Source of the DNA: JBDSTZ01 sp039927975
GTDB taxonomy: Bacteria; Pseudomonadota; Gammaproteobacteria; Burkholderiales; Burkholderiaceae_D
Direction: 5' to 3'
Assembly: GCA_039927975.1 (NCBI GenBank)
Contig: JBDSTZ010000298.1
Location: 1 to 10,628 of the forward strand
Length of the DNA: 10,628 bases
Shown piece by piece: positions 1 through 6,083 of the stretch (positions within the stretch are counted from its first letter, which is position 1; each line of letters begins with the position of its first letter). Under the pieces are notes generated by a model. That model was not told where the DNA came from, made no database searches, and saw only the letters and a list, made by a program, of their open reading frames with translations. The position numbers and the translations under genes are program-made.

Positions 1-149
1 CCCTGCTGCGGCGCGCCGGCGACATCGTCAAGGCCGGCGATCCGATCGCCAGCGCCGGCAGCACCGGCGGCAACGAGGAATCGGGGCTATACTTTGAGCT
101 CAGGTACTTGGGGGCGCCAGTCGACCCGGCCAAGTGGGTCAGGTTCTAG
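1..149 (+). CDS. envC: EnvC-like murein hydrolase activator (LytM/M23 family), 3' end only
   Basis: This is the C-terminal 48 residues of a LytM-domain protein. It is read from base 3 and ends at TAG 147-149; the 5' part lies outside the window. The pattern G-D-I-V-K-A-G-D-P-I-A, then G-S-T-G-G, then LYFELR, G-A-P-V-D-P and a terminal W is the usual end of the M23 beta-sandwich. Active M23 peptidases carry an H-x-H-F metal/catalytic motif where this protein reads G-L-Y-F, so the second histidine is replaced by Tyr. E. coli EnvC has the same LYFE-type degeneration and activates the amidases AmiA and AmiB at the septum instead of cutting peptidoglycan itself. By analogy this protein would be a periplasmic amidase activator in cell separation. 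Position just upstream of ctpA fits the arrangement I recall for beta-proteobacteria. The family call is firm; the exact orthology to EnvC rests on a short fragment. Confidence 0.8.
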   Translation, partial: LLRRAGDIVKAGDPIASAGSTGGNEESGLYFELRYLGAPVDPAKWVRF

Positions 150-156
150 TGCGGCG

Positions 157-195
157 ACGGCGGGCTTGAGGGCCGGGCGCGCCGCCGTTTCTTTC
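157..195 (+). terminator. Possible Rho-independent terminator after envC
   Basis: Bases 157-163 (ACGGCGG) can pair with 182-188 (CCGCCGT) around an 18-base GC-rich loop, and the run TTTCTTTC follows at 188-195. The hairpin sits 8 bases after the envC stop and 34 bases before ctpA. The loop is large and the T tract is interrupted by C, so it may be only partly efficient, leaving ctpA either read through or expressed from its own promoter. I see no convincing -35/-10 pair in the remaining gap. Confidence 0.35.
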
Positions 196-228
196 ACAGT
201 GTTTAACTAGGCAGGGTGGGCGACCAGC

Positions 229-1713
229 ATGGGCATCAAACTCAAGAGTATCGGCCTGATCGGCTTCGGCATGGCCGCCGGCGTCGCCGCCTCGCTGCAA
301 CTTTCCGCGCACGCGCAAAAGGCCGGCGCCACCAGCCCGCTGCCGCTCGACGAATTGCGCCAGCTGGCCGACGTCTACAGCCTCATCAAGTCGGACTATG
401 TCGAACCGGTCCAGGACAAGAAACTGCTCGCCGAAGCCATCAGCGGCATGGTGTCCTCGCTCGACCCGCACTCGGTCTATCTGGATAAAAAAGCCTTCAA
501 GGAAATGCGCGAGAGCATGCAGGGCAAGTTCGTCGGCCTCGGCATCGAAGTGTCGATGGAGGAAGGCTACGTCAAGATCGTCTCGCCGATCGAGGACAGC
601 CCGGCGTTTCGCGCCGGTATCAAGCCGGGCGACCTGATCACCCGCATCGACGGCACCACCATCAAGGGCCTCTCGCTCGACGAGGCCATCAAGAAAATGC
701 GCGGCGCGCCCAAGAGCAAGGTCACCCTGACGATTGCCCGCAAGGGCGAAGACGCGCCGCTGACCTTCCCGCTGGTGCGCGAGGAAATCCGCCTGGTCAG
801 CGTCAAGGGCAAGATCATCGAGCCCGGCTACGCCTGGCTGCGCGTGAGCCAGTTCCAGGAGCAGACCCTGCCGGAACTGGCCAAGAAGGCCGCCGCCCTG
901 TACGCCCAGGACCCCGACATCAAGGGCCTGGTGCTCGACCTGCGCAACGATCCGGGCGGCCTGCTGCCGGGCGCGATCGGCGTCTCGGCCGCCTTCCTGC
1001 CCAAGACCCAGGACGTGGTGGTGTCGACCAAGGGCCAGCTGGCCAACTCGAATGAAATCTTCTACGGCCGGCGCGAATTCTACGCGCCGGGCCAGGCCGC
1101 CGATCCGCTGGCCAGATTGCCGGCCGCGCTCAAGACGGTGCCGATGGTGGTGCTGGTTAACACCGGTTCGGCCTCGGCCTCGGAAATTGTCGCCGGCGCG
1201 CTGCAGGATTACAAGCGCGCCATCATTCTCGGCACCCAGACCTTCGGCAAGGGCTCGGTGCAAACCCTGCGTCCGCTCTCGGTCGACACCGCCGTCAAGC
1301 TGACCACCGCGCGCTACTACACGCCGACCGGCCGCTCGATCCAGGCGCGCGGCATCGTGCCCGACATGATGGTCGACGAGAACGCCGACGGCGACGGCTT
1401 GAACAGCCTGCGCATGCGCGAAGCCGACCTCGACAAGCACCTCGGCAACCCGGACGACAAGGCCGAGCCGGCCAGGCCGCGCCGCGACGACGCCGAGGAG
1501 GAAAAGCGCGTCGCCGCCGTGCTCAAGAACCGCAAGCCGCTCGACTTCGGCGGCAAGGACGACTTCCAGCTGGCCCAGGCGATCAACCATTTCAAGGGCT
1601 TGCCGGTCAAGCTGTCGAAGGTCGAGCCGACCCCGGCCAAGGAAGAGCCGGGCTCGGCCGCAAAGCCGGCCGTCAAGGCGCCGCCGGAAATAAAGGCCGG
1701 CGACAAGAAATAA
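229..1713 (+). CDS. ctpA: S41 family carboxyl-terminal processing peptidase (CtpA/Prc-like)
   Basis: This 494-residue serine protease is exported to the periplasm or anchored at the membrane, and cleaves near the C-termini of envelope proteins. Residues 1-29 form a signal peptide (basic start, hydrophobic core, A-H-A before Q30). A PDZ domain spans roughly 99-171, and the S41 core roughly 190-385. The catalytic pair is visible: Ser316 in N-T-G-S-A-S-A-S-E and Lys341 in T-F-G-K-G-S-V-Q. Their spacing of 25 residues equals that of Ser430/Lys455 in E. coli Prc. A substrate-pocket block L-D-L-R-N-D-P-G-G-L lies at 236-245. The last ~80 residues are charged, then Lys/Pro/Ala-rich (about 455-494), and look disordered. 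ATG 229 is preceded by only a weak purine stretch (AGGGTGGG), but it gives an intact signal peptide. The gene lies between envC and moeB, and its stop overlaps the moeB start. The family assignment is secure; the substrates are unknown. Confidence 0.95.
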   Translation: MGIKLKSIGLIGFGMAAGVAASLQLSAHAQKAGATSPLPLDELRQLADVYSLIKSDYVEPVQDKKLLAEAISGMVSSLDPHSVYLDKKAFKEMRESMQGKFVGLGIEVSMEEGYVKIVSPIEDSPAFRAGIKPGDLITRIDGTTIKGLSLDEAIKKMRGAPKSKVTLTIARKGEDAPLTFPLVREEIRLVSVKGKIIEPGYAWLRVSQFQEQTLPELAKKAAALYAQDPDIKGLVLDLRNDPGGLLPGAIGVSAAFLPKTQDVVVSTKGQLANSNEIFYGRREFYAPGQAADPLARLPAALKTVPMVVLVNTGSASASEIVAGALQDYKRAIILGTQTFGKGSVQTLRPLSVDTAVKLTTARYYTPTGRSIQARGIVPDMMVDENADGDGLNSLRMREADLDKHLGNPDDKAEPARPRRDDAEEEKRVAAVLKNRKPLDFGGKDDFQLAQAINHFKGLPVKLSKVEPTPAKEEPGSAAKPAVKAPPEIKAGDKK

Positions 1714-2573
1714 TGGCGGACAAGGACGAAAGCGCGAAGCAGCCGGGCGCGGCAGATCAAGGCGCGAGTAATGTCGACGCGAACAGTCTCGATACGCCCG
1801 ACGCCGGCATGAACGACGCTCAGCTGCTGCGCTACTCGCGCCACATCCTGCTCGACGAGATCGGCATCGACGGCCAGCAGCGCCTGCTCGACGCGCGCGT
1901 GCTGGTGATCGGCGCCGGCGGGCTCGGTTCGCCGGCCGCCATGTACCTCGCCTCGGCCGGGGTCGGCCGCATCACCCTGGCCGACGACGACGAGGTCGAC
2001 CTGACCAACCTGCAACGCCAGATCATGCACGCGACCGCGCGCGTCGGCCAGCCCAAGGTCGAGTCCGGCCGCGACGCCCTGCTGCAAATTAATCCCGGGA
2101 TCACCGTCGTCGCCTTGCGCGAGCGCCTCGCCGGCGAGCGACTGCTCGAGCTGGTCGGCCAGTCCGACGTGGTGCTCGATTGCAGCGACAACTTCGCCAC
2201 CCGCCACGCCGTCAACCAGGCGTGCGTGGCGCGTCGCGTGCCGCTGGTGTCGGGCGCGGCGATCCGGTTCGACGGCCAGCTCAGCGTGTTCGACCCGCGC
2301 CGTGCCGATTCGCCGTGCTACGCCTGCCTGTTTCCGCCCGACGCCAATTTTCAGGACGTCGCCTGCAGCGGCATGGGCGTGTTCGCCCCCATCGTCGGCG
2401 TGATCGGCGCCATGCAGGCGGCCGAGGCGCTCAAGCTGATCATCGGCGGCGCGGCCCTCGCTTCGCTGGCCGGCCGCCTGCTGCTGCTCGACGGCCGCGC
2501 CAGCGAGTGGACCAGCATCGGCGTGGCGCGCAATCCCGCCTGTCCGGTCTGCGCCGCCGCCCATCCGGCATAG
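1713..2573 (+). CDS. moeB: HesA/MoeB/ThiF-family adenylyltransferase, probably molybdopterin-synthase adenylyltransferase
   Basis: This cytoplasmic E1-like enzyme activates the C-terminal Gly of a small sulfur-carrier protein (MoaD, or ThiS in the ThiF branch) with ATP. It shows the nucleotide-binding loop G67-A-G-G-L-G72, D-D-D-E-V-D-L-T-N-L-Q-R-Q at about 91-103, Lys115 in G-Q-P-K-V-E-S, D-C-S-D-N at 156-160, and the zinc-binding pairs C202-x-x-C205 and C277-x-x-C280. Resemblance to E. coli MoeB runs along the whole core, including L-V-S-G-A-A-I-R and P-L-I-G/P-I-V-G-V-I-G segments. ATG 1713 overlaps the ctpA stop (TAATG). The first 32 residues are polar, low-complexity and absent from E. 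coli MoeB. A second ATG at 1809 (M-N-D-A-Q-L-L-R-Y-S-R) matches the usual family start, so the true protein may be 254 residues long. Use in molybdenum cofactor versus thiamine synthesis cannot be settled from sequence alone; no moa or thi gene is nearby. Confidence 0.9.
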   Translation: MADKDESAKQPGAADQGASNVDANSLDTPDAGMNDAQLLRYSRHILLDEIGIDGQQRLLDARVLVIGAGGLGSPAAMYLASAGVGRITLADDDEVDLTNLQRQIMHATARVGQPKVESGRDALLQINPGITVVALRERLAGERLLELVGQSDVVLDCSDNFATRHAVNQACVARRVPLVSGAAIRFDGQLSVFDPRRADSPCYACLFPPDANFQDVACSGMGVFAPIVGVIGAMQAAEALKLIIGGAALASLAGRLLLLDGRASEWTSIGVARNPACPVCAAAHPA

Positions 2574-2798
2574 GCACACATGCAAGCTGGCCGCGGCCGG
2601 CGGCGGTCGCTTACAATGCCACCTGCCGGCGGCCGGGTGCGCGCCGGGCAACCCCAACAGCCGCTGGATGTTCGGCCCAAGTGCCGCTATAAATACACGG
2701 CTTAAGCTTCCCGTCAGGTTAGGGCGCCGTTTGGCCTTATACTAGCCTGTTCGTGTCTCCGTATTCTGTTCACCCAAGTCAATCAAAATTCATAAACC
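2574..2798 (+). promoter_or_regulatory. Intergenic leader upstream of the gsp operon, likely promoter region
   Basis: This 225-bp gap has no plausible gene. The first ~85 bases are GC-rich and contain near-palindromic GGCCGCGGCC and two copies of GCCGGCGG-like sequence able to form hairpins, without a following T tract. From about 2680 the base composition becomes clearly more AT-rich. Three -10-like hexamers are visible: TACAAT (2612-2617), TATAAA (2688-2693) and TATACT (2738-2743). None has a good TTGACA at 16-18 bp upstream, so an activator or an alternative sigma factor is possible. TATACT is 56 bases from the gspG ATG and is the position I would favour. No Shine-Dalgarno-like sequence precedes gspG. 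Confidence 0.5.
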
Positions 2799-3251
2799 AT
2801 GCAAACAACAGTGATGAATCGTTCGACCCGCGCGCGCCGCGCACGCGGCTTTACCCTGGTTGAAATCATGGTCGTGGTGGTGATCATCGGCATCCTCGGC
2901 GCGCTGGTCGTGCCCAAGCTGCTCGGCCGCACCGGCGAGTCGCGCGTCACCGCCGCCAAGACCGACATCGCCACCCTGATGTCGGCGCTGAAACTTTACA
3001 AGCTCGACAACCAGCGCTACCCGACCACCGAGCAAGGCCTGACGGCGCTGACCACCAAGCCGACCGTCGGCCCGGCCGCGAATGGCTGGAAGAGCGGCGG
3101 CTACGTCGAAAAACTGCCGAAGGATCCGTGGGGCCATGACTACCAGTACCTCCAGCCTGGCGTGCACGGCGAGGTCGACCTGTTCTCGCTCGGCGCCGAT
3201 GGCCAGCCCGGCGGCGCCGGCGAGGATGCCGACGTCGGTTCGTGGGATTAA
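2799..3251 (+). CDS. gspG: T2SS major pseudopilin GspG
   Basis: This is the main subunit of the periplasmic pseudopilus, which pushes folded substrates through the secretin. The 150-residue protein has a basic leader, the prepilin peptidase site G17/F18 followed by T-L-V-E22 (Glu at mature +5), and an N-terminal hydrophobic helix at about 23-40. The globular part carries G-x-Y-P-T-T-E-Q-G-L, a Lys-Asp-Pro-Trp-Gly block, and the C-terminal segment S-L-G-A-D-G then G-E-D-A-D-V-G-S-W. That last segment is the calcium-binding loop known in GspG and needed for its stability. The mature protein would be 133 residues, normal for GspG. ATG 2799 and an in-frame ATG at 2814 are both possible starts; neither has a clear SD, and both leave the leader and cleavage site intact. 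It is the first gene of the cluster here, followed by a 44-bp gap before gspH. Confidence 0.97.
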   Translation: MQTTVMNRSTRARRARGFTLVEIMVVVVIIGILGALVVPKLLGRTGESRVTAAKTDIATLMSALKLYKLDNQRYPTTEQGLTALTTKPTVGPAANGWKSGGYVEKLPKDPWGHDYQYLQPGVHGEVDLFSLGADGQPGGAGEDADVGSWD

Positions 3252-3284
3252 TCGTTCTGCCTTTTTTCATCGCAGCGCCTAGCC

Positions 3285-3289
3285 AGGAG
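3285..3289 (+). promoter_or_regulatory. Shine-Dalgarno that decides the gspH start
   Basis: AGGAG lies 6 bases before an in-frame GTG at 3296. This is the best ribosome-binding site near the gspH start. The longer reading frame from ATG 3242 starts inside the end of gspG with no SD, and ATG 3356 also lacks one. Confidence 0.6.
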
Positions 3290-3295
3290 TTCGTC

Positions 3296-3820
3296 GTGAC
3301 GCCAGCGCGTCCTGTCCTTTCCGCCCGTTCTGCCCGCCCGGCGCGCATCGTCGGGATGGCCAGGCTGGCCCGCGGCTTCACCCTGGTGGAGCTGATGGTC
3401 GTCATGGTCATCATCGGCATCACGCTCGGCATGGTTTCGCTCAACGCGATTCCCAGCCCGCAGCAGAACCTGCAGAACGAAGCCCAGCGACTCTGCCTGT
3501 TGCTCCAGCTCGCGCGCGACGAGGCGATCGTACGCAACCGCCTGGTCGCCTTCGAGGCCGACACCGAGCACTACCGTTTCCTGGTGCGCGGCGACACCCG
3601 CTGGGACCAGGTGGTGGGCGACGACCTGCTGCGCGAACGGCCGTTCAAGAACGCCCCGGTGACGCTGCTGCTCGATCCGTCCGGCGCCGGAGCCGGCAAT
3701 CCGCTGCGCATCATTTTCGGCCGCGAACCGGTCGACAAGCCCTTCGTGCTGACGCTCGCCAGCGGCGAGCACCGGGTCGCCGTGCACGCCGACGGCATCG
3801 GCCATTTCACTGTCGAATGA
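3296..3820 (+). CDS. gspH: T2SS minor pseudopilin GspH
   Basis: GspH sits at or just below the tip complex of the pseudopilus and bridges it to the GspG shaft. From GTG 3296 the protein is 174 residues, with a 27-residue Arg/Ala-rich leader, cleavage G27/F28 and T-L-V-E32 (mature +5), then a hydrophobic helix M-V-V-M-V-I-I-G. The following N-E-A-Q-R-L and L-A-R-D-E-A-I-V-R-N blocks are the usual GspH signature after the transmembrane helix. I chose GTG because AGGAG precedes it. The open frame begins at ATG 3242, overlapping gspG by 10 bases and adding 18 hydrophobic/mixed residues. ATG 3356 would leave a leader of just seven residues (M-A-R-L-A-R-G). All three keep the mature protein identical. 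The stop overlaps the gspI start (ATGA), implying coupled translation. Confidence 0.92.
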   Translation: MTPARPVLSARSARPARIVGMARLARGFTLVELMVVMVIIGITLGMVSLNAIPSPQQNLQNEAQRLCLLLQLARDEAIVRNRLVAFEADTEHYRFLVRGDTRWDQVVGDDLLRERPFKNAPVTLLLDPSGAGAGNPLRIIFGREPVDKPFVLTLASGEHRVAVHADGIGHFTVE

Positions 3821-4236
3821 TGACCTCGCGCCCGCTCCCGCCCCCGTTCGCTGCTCCGGCCGCGCCATGCCGCCGCGCGCGCGGCTTCACCCTGCTCGAA
3901 GTGCTGGTGGCGCTGGTCATCGTCGGCACCGCGCTCGGCGCTTCCTTGCGCGCGGTCGGCAGCCTGGCTTCCAACAGCGCCGGCCTGCGCACCACCATGA
4001 TGGCGACCTGGTCGGCCGAGAACCGGCTGGTGCAGATCCGCCTGGCCAAGGAATTTCCCGCTGTCGGCAAGCGCAGTTTCGATTGTCCGCAGGGCGACCT
4101 GCACCTGGTCTGCCAGGAGGAAGTGCTGTCGACCCCGAATCCGCTGATGCGCCGCATCGAGGTCGGCGTGGCCGACATCCATAACCCCGGACGGCGCATT
4201 CTCAAGCTGGTGCAACTGGTGCGGCGGCCGCTATGA
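3817..4236 (+). CDS. gspI: T2SS minor pseudopilin GspI
   Basis: GspI is the organising subunit of the GspI-J-K tip complex that starts pseudopilus assembly. The 139-residue protein has a Pro/Ala/Arg-rich leader, cleavage at G23/F24 with T-L-L-E28 at mature +5, and the L-E-V-L-V-A-L helix typical of GspI. A short C-terminal domain ends in R-R-I-E-V-G-V and a basic tail. A W-S-A-E-N-R-L block at about 65-71 fits the usual GspI A-x-N-x-L region. Two cysteines, C90 and C99, lie in the periplasmic domain where GspI proteins more often have Trp residues; they could form a disulfide. ATG 3817 overlaps the gspH stop and its own stop overlaps gspJ, both by four bases. An N-terminal Met-Met start is unambiguous from this coupling. 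Confidence 0.94.
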   Translation: MMTSRPLPPPFAAPAAPCRRARGFTLLEVLVALVIVGTALGASLRAVGSLASNSAGLRTTMMATWSAENRLVQIRLAKEFPAVGKRSFDCPQGDLHLVCQEEVLSTPNPLMRRIEVGVADIHNPGRRILKLVQLVRRPL

Positions 4237-4868
4237 CGCGCCGCTCCCTGCCGCCGCGCGGCTTCACGCTGGTCGAACTGCTGGTCGCCATCAGCATCCT
4301 GGCGATGGTCGCCGTGCTCGGCTGGCGCGGCCTCGACGGCATCGTGCGGGCCCGCCAATCGCTCACCGAGCAGATGGAAACCACGCGCGGCATGCAGCTC
4401 GCCTTCGCCCAGATGCAGAGCGATTGCGAGCACATCGCCGACATCGACGTGGTGCAGAACCGCCCCTACCTGGCGGCCGAGGACAACCGCCTGACGCTGG
4501 TGCGCAAGATGTCGACCGAGAACGAACCGAACCGCTTGCAGGTGGTGTCCTACCGCGTCCGCGACGGCCTGCTGATCCGGCGCGAATCGGGCGCCACGCG
4601 CGACCTGGTGCAGCTCGACGCGCTGTGGCAGGCCGCGATCTCCGACAACGACAGCAGCGCGCCGGTGACGCTGCAGTCGGGCGTGAGCGGCATGCAGGTG
4701 CAAACGTTTGAAAACAATGCCTGGCGCCTCGGCGGGCCGTCCGGGGTGGGGCGCCTGCCGCCCGGCCAGCAGGCCACCGGCTTGCTGCCGACCGGCCTGC
4801 AGGTGGCGCTGCAGGTGCGCGGCCAGGAAGCGACCATGAGCAAGATGTTTTTGCTGAGCGGCATATGA
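4233..4868 (+). CDS. gspJ: T2SS minor pseudopilin GspJ
   Basis: GspJ is part of the tip complex with GspI and GspK. It has 211 residues, with a short basic leader and cleavage at G10/F11, T-L-V-E15 at mature +5, and a hydrophobic helix to about residue 30. The W-R-G-L-D-G motif and the A-F-A-Q-M-Q-S-D segment at about 57-64 match the conserved helix end and start of the GspJ globular fold. The C-terminal third includes a Gly/Pro-rich loop at about 168-187 and ends L-L-S-G-I. Length is within the family's usual range of about 200-220. The start overlaps the gspI stop and the stop overlaps the gspK start, both as ATGA. Confidence 0.95.
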   Translation: MTRRSLPPRGFTLVELLVAISILAMVAVLGWRGLDGIVRARQSLTEQMETTRGMQLAFAQMQSDCEHIADIDVVQNRPYLAAEDNRLTLVRKMSTENEPNRLQVVSYRVRDGLLIRRESGATRDLVQLDALWQAAISDNDSSAPVTLQSGVSGMQVQTFENNAWRLGGPSGVGRLPPGQQATGLLPTGLQVALQVRGQEATMSKMFLLSGI

Positions 4869-5989
4869 AGCGCGCGTTTCTCTCCAGCGCCAAGCGGCGC
4901 CTGCGTCAGCGCGGGGTGGCGGTGATCACCGCATTGCTGCTGACCACGCTCGCGGTGACCATCGTCGCCAGCCTGTTCTGGCAGCAGCAAGTCCAGGTGC
5001 GCTCGATGGAAAACCAGCGCCTGCACCTGCAAACCAAGTGGATCATGCGCGGCGCGCTCGACTGGGTGGCGCTGGTCTTGCGCCAGGACGGCATGGACCA
5101 CGGCAACTACACCTCGCTCGACCAGGTCTGGGCCACGCCGGTCGCCGAAACCCGGCTCGACCAGTACATCGATCGCGAGCGGGTGGCCGGCGAAGTGTTC
5201 GACGCCACCCTGTCGGGATACATCCTGGACGCCAGCTCGCGCTACAATCTCGCGAACCTCGCCAGCGCGCAGCACGTGGTTCCGGAACAGGTGGTGATTT
5301 TTTCCAGGTTGCTGCGCAATCTGGGGCTCGACCCGCAACTGTCCACGCGCGCCGCCAAATTCGTCGCCGAAGGCCAGACCCAGCCGCGCATCGACGCGCC
5401 GCCGGACGGCACGCCACCGGCCGGCAACCCGTCCAGCGGCACCCCGTCCACCGGCACGCCGTCGGGCGCGACAGGGCAGAACGGCGCGCAGAGCGGCACA
5501 GCGTCGGGTGGCAGCGTGCCGAACGGCACGACCGGGGGCGCGGCCTCGAGCGGCGGCGGAACGGGCCCGGTGCCGATGGGTTTGCTGGAATTGAACGACC
5601 TGCTGGCGGTGCCGGGCTTTACGCTGGCCGTGGTCGACAAGCTGCGCGACTTTGTCATCGTGCTGCCGGAGACGACGCCGGTGAATGTCAACACCGCCGC
5701 GCCCGAAGTGCTGGCGGCGGTGATCAAGGATTTTTCGGTGGGCCAGGCGAATGTGATCGTGGCCCAGCGCAAGCGGGCGGCGTGGCGCGACATCGCCCAG
5801 TTCAAGACCGAACTGATGGACACGACCGGCAAGTCCTTCGATGACGGCACGCTCGATGTGAAGAGCACGTATTTCCTGGTGCGCAGCCAGGTGCGGCTCG
5901 ACCGCGCCGCCCTCAACGCCGAGGCGCTCGTGAGCCGCCAGCTCGATCCGCGCCGCACCACCTCGGTGTTGTGGGTGCGTCAGAACTGA
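4865..5989 (+). CDS. gspK: T2SS minor pseudopilin GspK (tip), with an unusual low-complexity insert
   Basis: GspK caps the pseudopilus. The protein is 374 residues. The leader ends R-Q-R-G17, followed by V18-A-V-I-T22; mature +5 is Thr, and lack of Glu5 is the known hallmark of GspK. A hydrophobic helix runs to about 38. Residues ~60-172 contain the expected Y-N-L-A-N-L and helical segments (S-R-L-L-R-N-L-G-L), and ~239-335 the second helical part with L-N-D-L-L-A-V-P-G-F, V-N-V-N-T-A-A-P-E-V-L and W-R-D-I-A-Q-F. Between them, ~174-237 is almost only Gly, Ser, Thr, Pro, Ala and Asn. In E. coli-type GspK this place carries D-W-x-D-x-D and G-A-E-D...Y...P-Y-R, linked to calcium binding; I cannot find those here. 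The start overlaps gspJ by four bases; a 94-bp gap follows before gspL. Confidence 0.95.
   Translation: MKRAFLSSAKRRLRQRGVAVITALLLTTLAVTIVASLFWQQQVQVRSMENQRLHLQTKWIMRGALDWVALVLRQDGMDHGNYTSLDQVWATPVAETRLDQYIDRERVAGEVFDATLSGYILDASSRYNLANLASAQHVVPEQVVIFSRLLRNLGLDPQLSTRAAKFVAEGQTQPRIDAPPDGTPPAGNPSSGTPSTGTPSGATGQNGAQSGTASGGSVPNGTTGGAASSGGGTGPVPMGLLELNDLLAVPGFTLAVVDKLRDFVIVLPETTPVNVNTAAPEVLAAVIKDFSVGQANVIVAQRKRAAWRDIAQFKTELMDTTGKSFDDGTLDVKSTYFLVRSQVRLDRAALNAEALVSRQLDPRRTTSVLWVRQN
5396..5575 (+). repeat. Low-complexity Gly/Ser/Thr/Pro coding tract inside gspK
   Basis: The tract encodes a linker of about 60 residues (GspK ~178-237). Its first half repeats a degenerate S/T-G-T-P unit (D-G-T-P, S-G-T-P, T-G-T-P), with the DNA core GGCACGCC/GGCACCCC recurring every 12-33 bases. 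The second half is Gly/Asn/Ser/Ala-rich. The reading frame stays open, so this is a coding tract, not decay. Such repeats are prone to length change by slippage. Confidence 0.7.
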
Positions 5990-6083
5990 AGGCGATAAAT
6001 CGATGCGTCACCCGGAAGAACAGCGATAATAAAAACAGCAGCGCAAAAACAGCAATAAGAAAAAATCCAGAAAGAGAGACCGT
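5990..6083 (+). promoter_or_regulatory. A-rich intergenic leader before gspL with three short direct repeats
   Basis: This 94-bp gap is the only sizeable break inside the gsp operon apart from G-H, and is much richer in A than its surroundings. Bases 6019-6062 hold three copies of a 14-15-base unit beginning AACAGC (starts 6019, 6034, 6048), each followed by an A-rich stretch. GATAAT at 6025-6030 resembles a -10 box, but no good -35 lies 16-18 bases upstream. GAGAG at 6074-6078 is a plausible ribosome-binding site five bases before the TTG start. It may be an internal promoter, an RNA-binding or processing site, or simply an unstructured leader that helps initiation from a weak start codon. 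Confidence 0.4.
6019..6062 (+). repeat. Three tandem AACAGC-N8-9 units
   Basis: The units are aacagcgataataaa (6019-6033), aacagcagcgcaaa (6034-6047) and aacagcaataagaaa (6048-6062). The hexamer AACAGC is exact in all three and the phase is 15 then 14 bases. On the opposite strand it reads GCTGTT. No coding function is evident. Confidence 0.6.

Noticed and set aside
139..1590. Long open frame on the minus strand opposite ctpA
   Set aside because: It is antisense to a gene with clear catalytic motifs. Its translation is rich in Arg/Gly/Ala/His/Gln with no domain pattern, as expected for the shadow frame of GC-rich coding DNA.
2589..2650. Rho-independent terminator after moeB
   Set aside because: GC-rich arms can pair in several ways, but there is no T tract after any of them, so I do not call a terminator.
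1317..2657. Long minus-strand open frame opposite moeB and the end of ctpA
   Set aside because: It has the same shadow-frame composition, no plausible start signals, and spans two well-supported plus-strand genes.
5396..5575. gspK low-complexity tract as a CRISPR-like or VNTR array
   Set aside because: Units are short, degenerate and in frame with coding; there are no unique spacers or conserved long repeats.
2799..5989. Type IV pilus minor pilin cluster (fimT/pilV/W/X) instead of T2SS pseudopilins
   Set aside because: The GspG calcium loop, GspK without Glu5, and adjacent gspL, M, N and D signatures all point to T2SS.
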